This document shows positions 26,067 to 33,563 of a stretch of 36,999 bases of DNA, in pieces. A program made the translations under genes and the position numbers. How positions within the stretch are numbered: the first letter of the stretch is position 1; each line of letters opens with the position of its first letter. The notes under the pieces are model-generated. The model did not search any database and was not told the origin of the DNA. It saw nothing but the letters and a program-made list of their open reading frames with translations. Origin of the DNA: an uncultured Elusimicrobiales bacterium (lineage in GTDB: Bacteria > Elusimicrobiota > Elusimicrobia > Elusimicrobiales > Elusimicrobiaceae); NCBI GenBank assembly GCA_944324685.1, contig CALUXG010000030.1:73073-110071 (forward strand), written 5' to 3'.

Positions 26067-26083
26067 AAAAAAACAAATCAAGG
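26061..26083 (-). promoter_or_regulatory. Poly-T tract behind TTGATT, third pilin promoter region
   Basis: On the minus strand CCTTGATTTG is followed by 13 T (26061-26073) and GATAAATT. TTGATT (26076-26081) and TAAATT are 17 bases apart. Same arrangement as at 8971-8996 and 36628-36647. Confidence 0.5.
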
Positions 26084-26131
26084 CATTCTAATTCGTTCGG
26101 CGGGCAAAAATCTGGCTTCATGACTCACGGC

Positions 26132-26159
26132 TTGCGAAGGCAATTAGTTTTTGTATAAT
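26132..26159 (+). promoter_or_regulatory. Promoter of secreted Ala/Pro-rich gene
   Basis: TTGCGA (26132-26137) and a perfect TATAAT (26154-26159) are 16 bases apart. Confidence 0.65.
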
Positions 26160-26187
26160 AAAGTATCTTCGTTTTACGGAGCAGACT

Positions 26188-26913
26188 ATGAAAAAATATT
26201 TTTCTATTTTCGTCTTTTCTTTGACGGCCGTACCCGTATTTGCCGCCGCGTCTACGTGTGAAACGCGCGTGGACAAACACCAAGGCGCCACCACCGCCGA
26301 ACGCGTGGAATACTGTTTGACCGAAGAACCCGCCGCCGAAACGCAAGATGTAACAGAAGTGATATTATCGGATGTTTATTCCGTGCAATATCCCCAGCCT
26401 AAAGCGAAAAAATCCGCACCCCAGCAAGAAGAAACTAAAATTTATTCCAAAGAACCCGTCTCCATGGAATATTTGGACAGAGACGATTATCCCGCTTTCC
26501 GCAATGATATTTTGCCCAGCTTCAGCGATGAGCAGGCACATAAAACCGCCATGGAAGCGATAGCCAGCCACACGGAAACGAAAGCCAAAACCGGCAAAAA
26601 AAGTTTGAAAAAACCCGCACGCACGATGAAAGCCGCACAGCCCCAAGAGACCGCACCGGCTGTTACCGATACGGCTTCTTCTTATCCGCAGACGGCAACG
26701 CCGGCGGCAGCCGCCGCTTATCCGCCTGCCGCGGATTTCCCTGCGCCTTCGGCGACTGCCGTGCAAGCGGGGGCAAATACGGCAGCGGCGGCCACCGCCG
26801 CATCCATGCCAGCCGCACCCACTGCCGACGGAGTACCGGTGGGTTTTGACGGAAACGTTCTAGATCAAAGCAATTTTGGCTATAACGCCACCGATCCGGC
26901 GTTTCAGCCGTAA
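26188..26913 (+). CDS. Secreted Ala/Pro-rich protein of unknown function
   Basis: A 241-residue protein with a signal peptide (MKKYFSIFVFSLTAVPVFAA). The mature N-terminus STCETRVDKHQGATTAERVEYCLTEE contains two Cys about 20 residues apart. The middle is charged, and the C-terminal about 100 residues are low-complexity Ala, Pro and Thr (TPAAAAAYPPAADFPAPSA), likely an unstructured periplasmic or wall-spanning part. GGAG lies six bases before the start. No family recognised. The next gene has its own promoter, so an operon is not required. Confidence 0.8.
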   Translation: MKKYFSIFVFSLTAVPVFAAASTCETRVDKHQGATTAERVEYCLTEEPAAETQDVTEVILSDVYSVQYPQPKAKKSAPQQEETKIYSKEPVSMEYLDRDDYPAFRNDILPSFSDEQAHKTAMEAIASHTETKAKTGKKSLKKPARTMKAAQPQETAPAVTDTASSYPQTATPAAAAAYPPAADFPAPSATAVQAGANTAAAATAASMPAAPTADGVPVGFDGNVLDQSNFGYNATDPAFQP

Positions 26914-26916
26914 CAG

Positions 26917-26952
26917 TTGACAAACTCTCTTCGGAAGATTACAATACATTTA
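26917..26952 (+). promoter_or_regulatory. Strong, apparently leaderless promoter
   Basis: TTGACA (26917-26922), exactly 17 bases, TACAAT (26940-26945). The expected +1 is 26952, the A of the start codon. Confidence 0.75.
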
Positions 26953-27245
26953 TGATGACTATATTACATACGATGTTTATCAAGCCGTTTACGGCTAAGG
27001 GTTTTTTGTGGGGGCTGGTCGATGTCATAGTAAAAGCCCTCACCGTCATTGTATGGGTGTACTTGATGTGCATTCAGCTTTCGCTGGTGTGGCAGTCCAT
27101 TCAACTGGACTACAACCCCATGACCCAGCTGTGGTGGTTTTCTTACGCTTTCTTAATGTTTTTTGGAGGGTCTCTTTTGGCGTATATTTTATTGTTTGTA
27201 CGCGACTACAATGAAATATACGAAGACGAAACCTCCGAAAAATAA
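26952..27245 (+). CDS. Small membrane protein of unknown function
   Basis: A 97-residue protein with two strong hydrophobic segments (VDVIVKALTVIVWVYLMCIQL and SYAFLMFFGGSLLAYILLFV) and an acidic C-terminus (DYNEIYEDETSEK). It is likely an inner-membrane hairpin with both ends in the cytoplasm. No family recognised. The start ATGATG coincides with the expected transcription start, and no ribosome site is present at normal distance, so it is a leaderless candidate. A terminator follows. Confidence 0.75.
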   Translation: MMTILHTMFIKPFTAKGFLWGLVDVIVKALTVIVWVYLMCIQLSLVWQSIQLDYNPMTQLWWFSYAFLMFFGGSLLAYILLFVRDYNEIYEDETSEK

Positions 27246-27260
27246 TTATTTCTCCGTTCC

Positions 27261-27286
27261 AAACCCGCCAAAAGGCGGGTTTTTTA
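27261..27286 (+). terminator. Terminator of small membrane protein gene
   Basis: AAACCCGCC and GGCGGGTTT pair around AAAA, followed by more T. Confidence 0.9.
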
Positions 27287-27323
27287 TGCCCATAATCTCT
27301 GCCTACACCGCGTTGGAACTCAT

Positions 27324-27358
27324 AAAAAGCCCCGCCGGCTGAAAGCCTAAGCGGGGCT
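27324..27358 (-). terminator. Terminator of the baiN-like/ywqK-like operon
   Basis: On the minus strand AGCCCCGC and GCGGGGCT form an eight-bp stem followed by TTTT, about 25 bases after the stop codon. Confidence 0.85.
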
Positions 27359-27384
27359 GTATCGTACGCATTTATATTTACTGT

Positions 27385-28056
27385 TTAATATACTTTCTTC
27401 AGCGTAAGCACGCCGTCTTCAAAGAACCATTCTTCCACCAGTTCTCCCGTTTCGCTGAATTTTTTGGTTACGCCGTTGGGTTTGCCGTCTTTATGCGGCG
27501 AAATTAACGCAATAGTCCCGTTGGGATGGTAAATAATTTTATCGCCGATGATTTTATCGTTTTTATATGTACATTCAGAACGCAAATCCCCGTCCTGCGT
27601 ATACACGCGGCACAAACCGTTCAGATAGCCTTTTCTGTATTCGGCCACTTCCAGAATTTTGCCCGAAGGATAATATTTGGTCTGGCGTCCTTCTTGGCTG
27701 TCATTGACGTAATGCATTTCTTTATGCAGGCGCCCCGTCGGGTGAAAGACGCGCACCAGCCCTTGCAGCTGGCCGTTTTCATAAGATTTTTCTATACTGA
27801 CTTTTCCGTTTTCAAAATAGATGCGGCACAAACCGTTGCGCTGACCGTTTTTAAATTCACATTCAAAATACAGCTTTCCATTATCAAAAAATTCTTTTAC
27901 CGTGCCGTCCGGCAAAGCCCCTTCTTTTTTTACAATATCCAGATTTTTATCCAATGTCTCGCGATATACTTCTTTTCCTTCCAGCAAATACGTGCGTACA
28001 AAGCCTACGTGCAACGGATCATTTAAGCTGGCGGTTTTGCGTACGATGTCTGCCAT
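27385..28056 (-). CDS. MORN-like repeat protein, YwqK family
   Basis: A 223-residue protein built of about seven repeats of roughly 22-24 residues with the pattern Y.NG....G..k.Y...Gk (for example FDNGKLYFECEFKNGQRNGLCR and YENGQLQGLVRVFHPTGRLHKE). This is the repeat of the YwqK-type group, sometimes labelled an antitoxin of a contact-dependent toxin. No toxin is seen next to it. No signal peptide is visible. It starts three bases after the end of the flavoprotein gene with GGAGGA at good spacing, so both are co-transcribed. Function unknown. Confidence 0.85.
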   Translation of the reverse strand: MADIVRKTASLNDPLHVGFVRTYLLEGKEVYRETLDKNLDIVKKEGALPDGTVKEFFDNGKLYFECEFKNGQRNGLCRIYFENGKVSIEKSYENGQLQGLVRVFHPTGRLHKEMHYVNDSQEGRQTKYYPSGKILEVAEYRKGYLNGLCRVYTQDGDLRSECTYKNDKIIGDKIIYHPNGTIALISPHKDGKPNGVTKKFSETGELVEEWFFEDGVLTLKKVY

Positions 28057-28059
28057 ACC

Positions 28060-29286
28060 TTATTCCTCCGGCATTGCTTTGGCGGCCACATAGCCACAAG
28101 CCCATGCGAAATGTAAATTAAATCCTCCGCTGCGGCCGTCCACATTGAGCAACTCCCCCAACACATACAAACCGTCGCAACACAAGGATTCCAAACTATT
28201 ATAGTTTATTTCGGCGCAATTTACACCCCCCGCCGCCGCCATAGCTTCATTCCATGGCCGCAAAGACATGACCGTAAAAGGCCACGCGCCCAATGTCTTC
28301 GCCACGTTTTTCAATGTGTTTTCCGTCCAATTGGAAACGGGTGCATTCTTTCTTATTCCGGCAAAATCAATAAGCAGATTGGCTATATTTTCATGCAGCA
28401 TACCAGCAAAAAACTCTTTCGCCGTCCGGCTGCCGAACTGTGCCGCGCGCTTGCGTAAAAAGGTTTCTTTTTCTTGAATCTCCGGAAAAAAATCCACATA
28501 AAGCGTTACCGGCCCTCCGGCTAAAGCTTTGCCCAACGGCCCGCTAATGTTTAACACCGCCGGCCCAGACAAACCGTACGCCGTAAAAAGAATCTCTCCC
28601 GCACTGCTTAGTTGTTTCTCCGTTTGCGGCCACGCATTTACGCGCACCTGCGCGCGTATGCCTTGCAAACGGGCAACAGCCTTTTCTTTTACGCATACCG
28701 CGCATAAAGCGGGTGTAGGCTCGATAATGCTGTGCCCCAATGAAGAGGCCAACCGGTACCCGCTTTCCGTTCCCCCCGCCTGAGGATAGGCTTTGGATCC
28801 GCAGGCCAACACGAGATATTTGGAAGTAAAAATTGCGCCGCTTTGCAAGTAAGCGCTAAAATATTTTTTCTTATTTATCCTAACGACTTCACTTTCCGTC
28901 TTTAATTCCACGCCCGCTTCGCGGCAGGCCAGCCGCAGAGCTTCCGCCACGGCCGTGGATTTTCCCGTTAAAGGAAAAACACGCCCTTGACCTTCCTGCA
29001 CGGTCAGTACGCCTAAGTCATGAAAAAAATTCACACACTGCTCAAACGAAAACTGCGCCAGTATTTTTTCCGCCAGCTGCGGCGTTGCGCGATAGTCGTC
29101 CGCACAGACAAAGGCATTCGTCAAATTGCAGCGTCCGTTTCCGCTGACTAAAATTTTTTTGCCGCACTGATGTTCCTTTTCCAGCAATAATACGCGTTTT
29201 TTGCGCCGCGCACATTGCAGCGCGCACATCAGCCCGCTGGCGCCGGCACCAACAATAATAACATCGTATGAAGGAGAATCTTTCAT
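28060..29286 (-). CDS. FAD-dependent oxidoreductase, BaiN/HI0933/YhiN family
   Basis: A 408-residue flavoprotein. The N-terminal dinucleotide motif VIIVGAGASGL is followed by KKILVSGNGRCNLTN, the hallmark of the HI0933 family, and the C-terminal GELLNVDGRSGGFNLHFAWACGYVAA completes the FAD site. The reaction is unknown for most members; BaiN acts on bile-acid intermediates but that cannot be assumed here. I chose the ATG at 29286 because the protein then starts right before the Rossmann strand; the open frame further up crosses the promoter. There is little room for a leader. Confidence 0.92.
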   Translation of the reverse strand: MKDSPSYDVIIVGAGASGLMCALQCARRKKRVLLLEKEHQCGKKILVSGNGRCNLTNAFVCADDYRATPQLAEKILAQFSFEQCVNFFHDLGVLTVQEGQGRVFPLTGKSTAVAEALRLACREAGVELKTESEVVRINKKKYFSAYLQSGAIFTSKYLVLACGSKAYPQAGGTESGYRLASSLGHSIIEPTPALCAVCVKEKAVARLQGIRAQVRVNAWPQTEKQLSSAGEILFTAYGLSGPAVLNISGPLGKALAGGPVTLYVDFFPEIQEKETFLRKRAAQFGSRTAKEFFAGMLHENIANLLIDFAGIRKNAPVSNWTENTLKNVAKTLGAWPFTVMSLRPWNEAMAAAGGVNCAEINYNSLESLCCDGLYVLGELLNVDGRSGGFNLHFAWACGYVAAKAMPEE

Positions 29287-29293
29287 CTTTTTT

Positions 29294-29299
29294 ACTATA
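29294..29299 (-). promoter_or_regulatory. -10 box of flavoprotein gene, near-leaderless
   Basis: TATAGT on the minus strand ends eight bases before the start codon, so +1 would be at or one base before the A of the ATG. The -35 is weak. The remaining gap to 29561 holds no gene I can support. Confidence 0.4.
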
Positions 29300-29561
29300 C
29301 AAAATTTAAGCAGACAAAAAAGGACTTCCCATCTACAGAGAGGCAGCTGAGCCGACAAAGCCGCTGGCCGTCGGCGGAAAAATCTGCCACTTTTGGCACC
29401 CGCTTCTTGGTTTTGATAATTTGCGCTTCCGTGTGCGCCGCCAAGTCAGGGGCAACATAATAGCCGGCCATACAACCTCGAACCGGCGTAAAAGAAGGCA
29501 AATGTACAAAATGCTTGGCAAACGCCTTAAGCATAATCACAAAAACTGCCGTTTTATAAAC

Positions 29562-29586
29562 AAAAACCCCGTCTGTTGGACGGGGC
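29562..29586 (-). terminator. Terminator after tRNA-Met
   Basis: On the minus strand CCCCGTC and GACGGGG form a seven-bp stem with a five-base loop followed by TTTTTG, seven bases after the tRNA 3' end. Confidence 0.85.
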
Positions 29587-29592
29587 ATAAAG

Positions 29593-29666
29593 TGTCACCG
29601 GGTGGGCTCGAACCACCGACCTAGCGCTTATGAAACGCTCGCTCTAACCAGCTGAGCTACGGTGAC
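29593..29666 (-). tRNA. tRNA with CAT anticodon, probably elongator tRNA-Met
   Basis: A complete cloverleaf: acceptor GTCACCG/CGGTGAC, D arm GCTC...GAGC, anticodon stem AGCGT/GCGCT with loop TTCATAA, T arm GGTGG-TTCGAGC-CCACC, discriminator A. The CCA end is not encoded. A CAT anticodon can also belong to tRNA-Ile2 (modified to lysidine) or initiator tRNA; the A-U-closed D region and lack of three G-C pairs in the anticodon stem argue against the initiator. Confidence 0.95.
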
Positions 29667-29683
29667 GTAAATCAGATATGTAT

Positions 29684-29713
29684 ATTATAGCAAAAGCACG
29701 ACAACTATGGCAA
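29684..29713 (-). promoter_or_regulatory. Promoter of tRNA gene
   Basis: TTGCCA (29708-29713) and TATAAT (29684-29689) on the minus strand are 18 bases apart, 17 bases before the tRNA 5' end. Confidence 0.65.
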
Positions 29714-29738
29714 TTTTTTCTTGTACAGCGTGGAAAAA

Positions 29739-30335
29739 TTAATCTATCATCGTATATACATTTAATTTTTCCGGCACTTGTCCGCTTTTGGCCATTTCAA
29801 AATCTTTTTCCGCCTCTTCATTGAGACCCTGTTTCAAATAGGCCGCACCACGGGCATTATATACGTCCGCCGCAGGACGCAGCTGCAAAACATACGAATA
29901 GTCCGCCACGGCTTGATCATATTGTCCCAGCATAAAATGAATACCGCCGCGGGAAAAGAAAATTTCCGGCTTGGTCGGCGCCAGCATCAGCGCCATATTC
30001 AGCACTTTCAACGCGTCTTCATAAAACCCTTGCGCGGCCAATACCGCCCCTAAAGCAGAATAGCCTTCCGCATCGTGGGGGTTTGTCTCCACCACTTTCA
30101 AAAAATCTTGCTGCGCCGCTTCATAGTCTCCCGTAAAAAAATAGGCCGCGCCGCGCGACGCATATACGGCCAAATTGTCGGGATTTATATCTAACGCTTT
30201 ATCATAAGCGGCCAATGCCTCCTGAGGCCGTCCATCCTTAAAATATCCATCTCCTCTCGCCAACCATTCTGAAGACGTAGGCAATGTCTGGCAGGCCGCA
30301 GTTAAAACAGCGCAAAAAACAATCAGCCTCTTCAT
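29739..30335 (-). CDS. TPR-repeat lipoprotein
   Basis: A 198-residue protein with a lipoprotein signal; the lipobox is LTAAC with Cys15 as the lipidated residue. About five TPR units follow (WLARGDGYFKDGRPQEALAAYDKAL, NLAVYASRGAAYFFTGDYEAAQQDF and so on), forming a protein-binding solenoid in the periplasm. Such lipoproteins often act in pilus assembly (PilF-like) or outer-membrane biogenesis, and the many pilin genes make the first attractive, but the sequence does not decide it. GGAGGA precedes the start; TGA-TATAAT at 30371-30379 (minus strand) is an extended -10 promoter. Confidence 0.88.
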   Translation of the reverse strand: MKRLIVFCAVLTAACQTLPTSSEWLARGDGYFKDGRPQEALAAYDKALDINPDNLAVYASRGAAYFFTGDYEAAQQDFLKVVETNPHDAEGYSALGAVLAAQGFYEDALKVLNMALMLAPTKPEIFFSRGGIHFMLGQYDQAVADYSYVLQLRPAADVYNARGAAYLKQGLNEEAEKDFEMAKSGQVPEKLNVYTMID

Positions 30336-30386
30336 GATTCTTCCTCCAACCCCTGTCCAATATTTTCAAAATTATATCACAAAAGA

Positions 30387-30425
30387 CCTAAAAATTTCTA
30401 GGTACAAAACATATAAATTTTTAGG
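30387..30425. repeat. 11-bp inverted repeat upstream of TPR lipoprotein promoter
   Basis: CCTAAAAATTT and AAATTTTTAGG are perfectly complementary and 17 bases apart. The left arm alone overlaps a smaller palindrome (CCTAAAAATTTCTAGG). It lies just upstream of the lipoprotein -10 box and may be an operator. Confidence 0.5.
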
Positions 30426-30469
30426 CCCAAAGACCCTGTTGTTTCTTCAGAGAGAATGTTAAAGTATGA

Positions 30470-30571
30470 ATATAAGCAACACACGATTTATCCCCCCAAA
30501 CCGCTGCAGTCCCAAACCCTGCTGCAGCGGTTTCCCTTTCAAACCCTGCGCAACACGCGCGGGGTTTTTTC
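30470..30571 (+). ncRNA. Candidate small RNA between divergent genes
   Basis: Two consecutive hairpins: a perfect 12-bp stem (30498-30509 with 30522-30533), then a GC-rich hairpin at about 30543-30564 ending in TTTTTT (30565-30570). The second is an intrinsic terminator on the plus strand, yet no plus-strand gene precedes it, as the gene to the left points the other way. This implies a short transcript of about 100 nt starting near 30470. A good promoter is not obvious (TATGAA at 30465-30470). Confidence 0.4.
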
Positions 30572-30619
30572 TTCTCAGTCTGCGGCCGTATATGATAAAA
30601 TAAACGCAACGGAGGAAAT

Positions 30620-31378
30620 ATGTCGGACCGGATTTCTTTGTTTATTATCGCCAAAAATGAAAGCAAAAATATTGCCAATTGCATTTTAAGCGCAAAAGAA
30701 CTGGTAAGCGAAATTATTGTAGTAGACGGATTTTCCAAAGACGATACCGTGAATATTGCGAAAAGTTTGGGCGCGCAGGTATACCAACGTGCCTTTGACG
30801 GATTCGCCAATCAAAAAAATTTCGCTCTCAGTAAAGTCAATTCAGCTTGGGCATTAAATTTAGATGCCGATGAAACGCTGACCCCGCAGCTCCGCGAAGA
30901 AATCCTCCAAACGCTGCCTCACACGGCTCATGCAGGTTTTATGCTTCCTTTTTCCAATTTCTTTTTAGGCCGGCAAATGAAATACAGTGGCTTAAATAAA
31001 GAGCGCCATTTGCGTTTGGTACGCACCGAAAACGCACGTTATATCGGCGGGTTGGTACACGAAGGATTGGAAGTGCGCGGAACTGTGGGAAATATGCGGC
31101 ATTTTGTTTGTCATTTTCCTTACAACACCATGGAACGCTATTTTGACAAGTTTAACAAATACACGACTTTGGCCGCCAAACAAATGTACAAAAACGGCCG
31201 GCGCTTTAACTTATTGTTTGTGCTGATCACCGTCCCTTTTGAGTTTTTCAAGCGCTATGTGCTGAAACTGGGCATATTGGACGGTATGCGCGGACTTTTG
31301 TGGGCTTCGTTTTCCTCTTTTTATGTATTTGTAAAATATATGAAACTGTGGTTTTTGCAGCAAAAGGATAATGCATGA
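30620..31378 (+). CDS. Family 2 glycosyltransferase (LPS core type)
   Basis: A 252-residue cytoplasmic or membrane-associated transferase with a GT-A fold. IIAKNESKNIANC at the N-terminus binds the nucleotide, IVVDGFSKDDT follows, and LNLDADETL carries the DxD metal site (Asp82, Asp84). NKERHLRLVRTENARYIGGLVHEGLEV resembles the WaaE/KdtX beta-glucosyltransferases of LPS inner core. The C-terminus is hydrophobic and basic. GGAGGA precedes the ATG. The deacetylase gene overlaps its stop by four bases. Confidence 0.92.
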   Translation: MSDRISLFIIAKNESKNIANCILSAKELVSEIIVVDGFSKDDTVNIAKSLGAQVYQRAFDGFANQKNFALSKVNSAWALNLDADETLTPQLREEILQTLPHTAHAGFMLPFSNFFLGRQMKYSGLNKERHLRLVRTENARYIGGLVHEGLEVRGTVGNMRHFVCHFPYNTMERYFDKFNKYTTLAAKQMYKNGRRFNLLFVLITVPFEFFKRYVLKLGILDGMRGLLWASFSSFYVFVKYMKLWFLQQKDNA

Positions 31379-32148
31379 CATGGATTTTGATTATTTTCAT
31401 ATTGTCTCTGCTGGCCGCCGCTTACCGGTGGCAGTTTTGGCGTATTCCGCGCCGAGGATTGTTAGCGCTGATGTACCATCATATAGCGCAAACAAATCCT
31501 CAAGACCCTCAATATCCTTTTACCATTACGCCGCAGCGTTTTGAAGAACAATTGGATATGTTGCAAAAATACGGGTTTTCCCCCGTAGGTTTAGAAGAAA
31601 TAAAAAACGCGGCCGACAATCCCCAACATCTGCCGTCAAAACCCGTCGTATTGACTTTTGACGACGGCTATGAAGACAATTTCACTCAACTCTTCCCCAT
31701 TCTGCTGAAAAGAAAAATAAAAGCCGTCATTTTTCTGATTACGGATTATATCGGCTCTAAACCGGGCTATTTGTCCTGGGAGCAGGTATATCAAATGCAA
31801 GAAAGCGGCCTTGTGCAATTTGGCTCCCACACGCTTGACCATGCACGCCTCCGCCGTCTCTCTGACGCGGACATTCTAAAACAACTGGCTCAAAGCAAAA
31901 AAATACTGGAAGAAAAACTGGGCCGTCCATGCGAAGCTTTTTGCTATCCATTCGGCTCAGGCGGATCCGACAAACGTGTACGACCGCTGGTATTTCAAGC
32001 CGGTTACTTGTTTGATTTCAGCACAAAAACGGGTATTAATCCTTGGCCGTGGAAAGGTAAAAAAACACTGCGGCGCGCTTTTCCGCGCGGCGGAGAAACT
32101 TTAACCGATTTCTATATCCAAATCACCCGCGGAAAAAGTAAATTTTAA
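31375..32148 (+). CDS. Polysaccharide deacetylase (NodB family), membrane anchored
   Basis: A 257-residue protein with an N-terminal membrane anchor (WILIIFILSLLAAAY). The NodB homology domain has TFDDGYEDN (Asp96, Asp97), SHTLDH (His152, His156) and YPFG, so the metal site and catalytic base are complete. It would remove acetyl groups from a GlcNAc-containing surface or cell-wall glycan in the periplasm. It overlaps the glycosyltransferase stop (ATGA) and is followed after five bases by a diverged copy. Confidence 0.93.
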   Translation: MTWILIIFILSLLAAAYRWQFWRIPRRGLLALMYHHIAQTNPQDPQYPFTITPQRFEEQLDMLQKYGFSPVGLEEIKNAADNPQHLPSKPVVLTFDDGYEDNFTQLFPILLKRKIKAVIFLITDYIGSKPGYLSWEQVYQMQESGLVQFGSHTLDHARLRRLSDADILKQLAQSKKILEEKLGRPCEAFCYPFGSGGSDKRVRPLVFQAGYLFDFSTKTGINPWPWKGKKTLRRAFPRGGETLTDFYIQITRGKSKF

Positions 32149-32153
32149 CATCT

Positions 32154-32924
32154 ATGTTCTTTTGCGTTCTAATTCTTGTATGTTTAATCGGCGTCTTTTA
32201 CGCTGCCCCTTTGCTAAGGCCGCGCAAAATGACGATGCCCATACTGTTTATGAGTAAAATAGGCACGCCGCCAAACGGCAGCAAAGACAAAAAATTATGG
32301 CTCTCCGTTCATAAATTGAATAAATTGCTCGCTACGCTGAAAAAAAAAGGATATACTCCTGTTTTGCCGCGAGAAATAGTATCGGGAACTTTACCAAAAA
32401 ATCCCGTGTGTTTGCTTTTTGGCGGTGGATATGAAACTTTTTACTCGTTGGTTTTTCCTTTATTGGAAAAATATAATTTTAAGGCCGCAGCCGCATTATC
32501 CGCTTCCCTTATAGGCCAATATGACGCTTGGCAAAGCCCGCAAACGGGACCTTGGCAAAAGTTACTCACGGCCAAACAAATACAGCAATTGCAGGCATCG
32601 GGACGAGTGGAATTCATATCCGCCTCCGTAGACGGCCTGCCAGTTGATCCGGAAGACGATGACAAAGCCATATGGCAAATGCGGGAAAATAAAACACGTT
32701 TGCTGAATTTGCATAAATTGGACGTGTGCGCCGTCTATTTTCCCCAGAGAAATCCACGTCGGCCCGCCGTATGCCAACAGGCCCGCGCTTTATTTGCACT
32801 GCTTATAGGAAATGACAAAGGGAATAATATGCAGCCCGTCAATTTTTCCGAACCGCTGCGAGTTTTCCGCGTCAAGAACACTTCGTCTATTTTGCGGCTT
32901 ATTTGGCGACTTTCCCGCTCTTAA
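32154..32924 (+). CDS. Catalytically inactive NodB-like paralogue
   Basis: A 256-residue protein that aligns by layout with the gene before it: N-terminal anchor (FFCVLILVCLIGVFYAAPLL), then MPILFMSKIG, ...KKKGYTPVLPREI and LLFGGGYETFYSLVFPLLEKY. The two catalytic Asp of TFDDGY are Gly90 and Gly91 here, and SHTLDH is replaced by SASVDG, so neither base nor metal ligands remain. The frame is intact over the full length, which argues for a kept non-enzymatic role such as glycan binding or partnering the active enzyme. No clear ribosome site is seen, so translation may be coupled to the upstream gene. Confidence 0.8.
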   Translation: MFFCVLILVCLIGVFYAAPLLRPRKMTMPILFMSKIGTPPNGSKDKKLWLSVHKLNKLLATLKKKGYTPVLPREIVSGTLPKNPVCLLFGGGYETFYSLVFPLLEKYNFKAAAALSASLIGQYDAWQSPQTGPWQKLLTAKQIQQLQASGRVEFISASVDGLPVDPEDDDKAIWQMRENKTRLLNLHKLDVCAVYFPQRNPRRPAVCQQARALFALLIGNDKGNNMQPVNFSEPLRVFRVKNTSSILRLIWRLSRS

Positions 32925-33244
32925 TCTTTATTTTCACGGCATTTTATCACTGGCAAATGAAAAGAAATTCGTAAAGGATTTTCTTTTCTTTCCCCTCCAA
33001 AGGAATGCGCAAAGGCGGCGTTTTCGGCTTTTTCTTGCTCAGTCGCCTGCAGGAGAAAAAGACGATTCTCTCCAGCAAAAAAACGTTCATACAACGCAAG
33101 CAACGCCTGCAAAAGCGGCGTAGTTGGCACAGCATGCAATGAGCCGTTTACGCTATACAACGCACAGCCGGCCAGCTCCGCTGAATAAAAAATCAAATTT
33201 TCCAAACTAATTTTATCCCACTGTGCACGCGCTTCTTTTTTCAT
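32921..33244 (-). CDS. Hypothetical protein
   Basis: A 107-residue frame starting MKKEARAQWDKISLENLIFYSAELAG, with AGCALYSVNGSLHAVPTTPLLQALLALYERFF as a moderately hydrophobic middle and a regular-looking end (PLRISFHLPVIK). Composition looks protein-like and the stop overlaps the convergent gene by four bases. The ribosome site is weak. The frame is open further to an ATG at 33424 but that part crosses a GC-rich hairpin. I do not recognise a family. Confidence 0.5.
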   Translation of the reverse strand: MKKEARAQWDKISLENLIFYSAELAGCALYSVNGSLHAVPTTPLLQALLALYERFFAGENRLFLLQATEQEKAENAAFAHSFGGERKENPLRISFHLPVIKCRENKD

Positions 33245-33291
33245 ATAAAGATTCTTTATTTTCTTTGCCGCGTGAAGAGTATTTCGGCAAA

Positions 33292-33320
33292 CGGAAAGGG
33301 GCGCGGTGCGCCCCTTTCCG
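33292..33320. repeat. 13-bp GC-rich perfect hairpin
   Basis: CGGAAAGGGGCGC and GCGCCCCTTTCCG are fully complementary with a three-base loop. No T-run follows directly on either strand, so it is not a standard terminator. It lies in the 5' region of the hypothetical gene ending at 32921. Confidence 0.7.
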
Positions 33321-33457
33321 CGTCCGCGCGCTGTTTTTATCACGTGCGCCGCGCGACGTAAAATTATCTCATTCCCAGCCATTCGTCCGCCAACAAGCCC
33401 AAGCCCAACATCCACAATACGCACAAAATACAGGTTAAAGCATTCATAAAACTAACA

Positions 33458-33545
33458 GAGTTAGCAAAGCTTATCCTGAGTTTGCAGCATATTCTCCACG
33501 TAAACGCCGAGTTTTTCTTTGCCTAGGGTTTGGCTTTGCTAACTC
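33458..33545. repeat. 13-bp inverted repeat enclosing a 62-base loop
   Basis: GAGTTAGCAAAGC (33458-33470) and GCTTTGCTAACTC (33533-33545) are perfectly complementary. On the minus strand the second-arm sequence can instead form CTAAC-TCT-GTTAG followed by TTTT (33447-33463), a terminator that excludes the long stem. This has the look of a switchable leader or of a small mobile repeat. Confidence 0.6.
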
Positions 33546-33563
33546 AACTTCCTCTTTATTTGC

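Noticed and set aside
27385-28056. Toxin-antitoxin system at the YwqK-like gene
   Set aside because: The repeat family is sometimes annotated as antitoxin, but no toxin-like gene is adjacent; the partner is a flavoprotein.
29295-29588. 97-codon minus-strand frame between the tRNA and the flavoprotein gene
   Set aside because: It overlaps the tRNA terminator at its start, has no ribosome site and no recognisable pattern.
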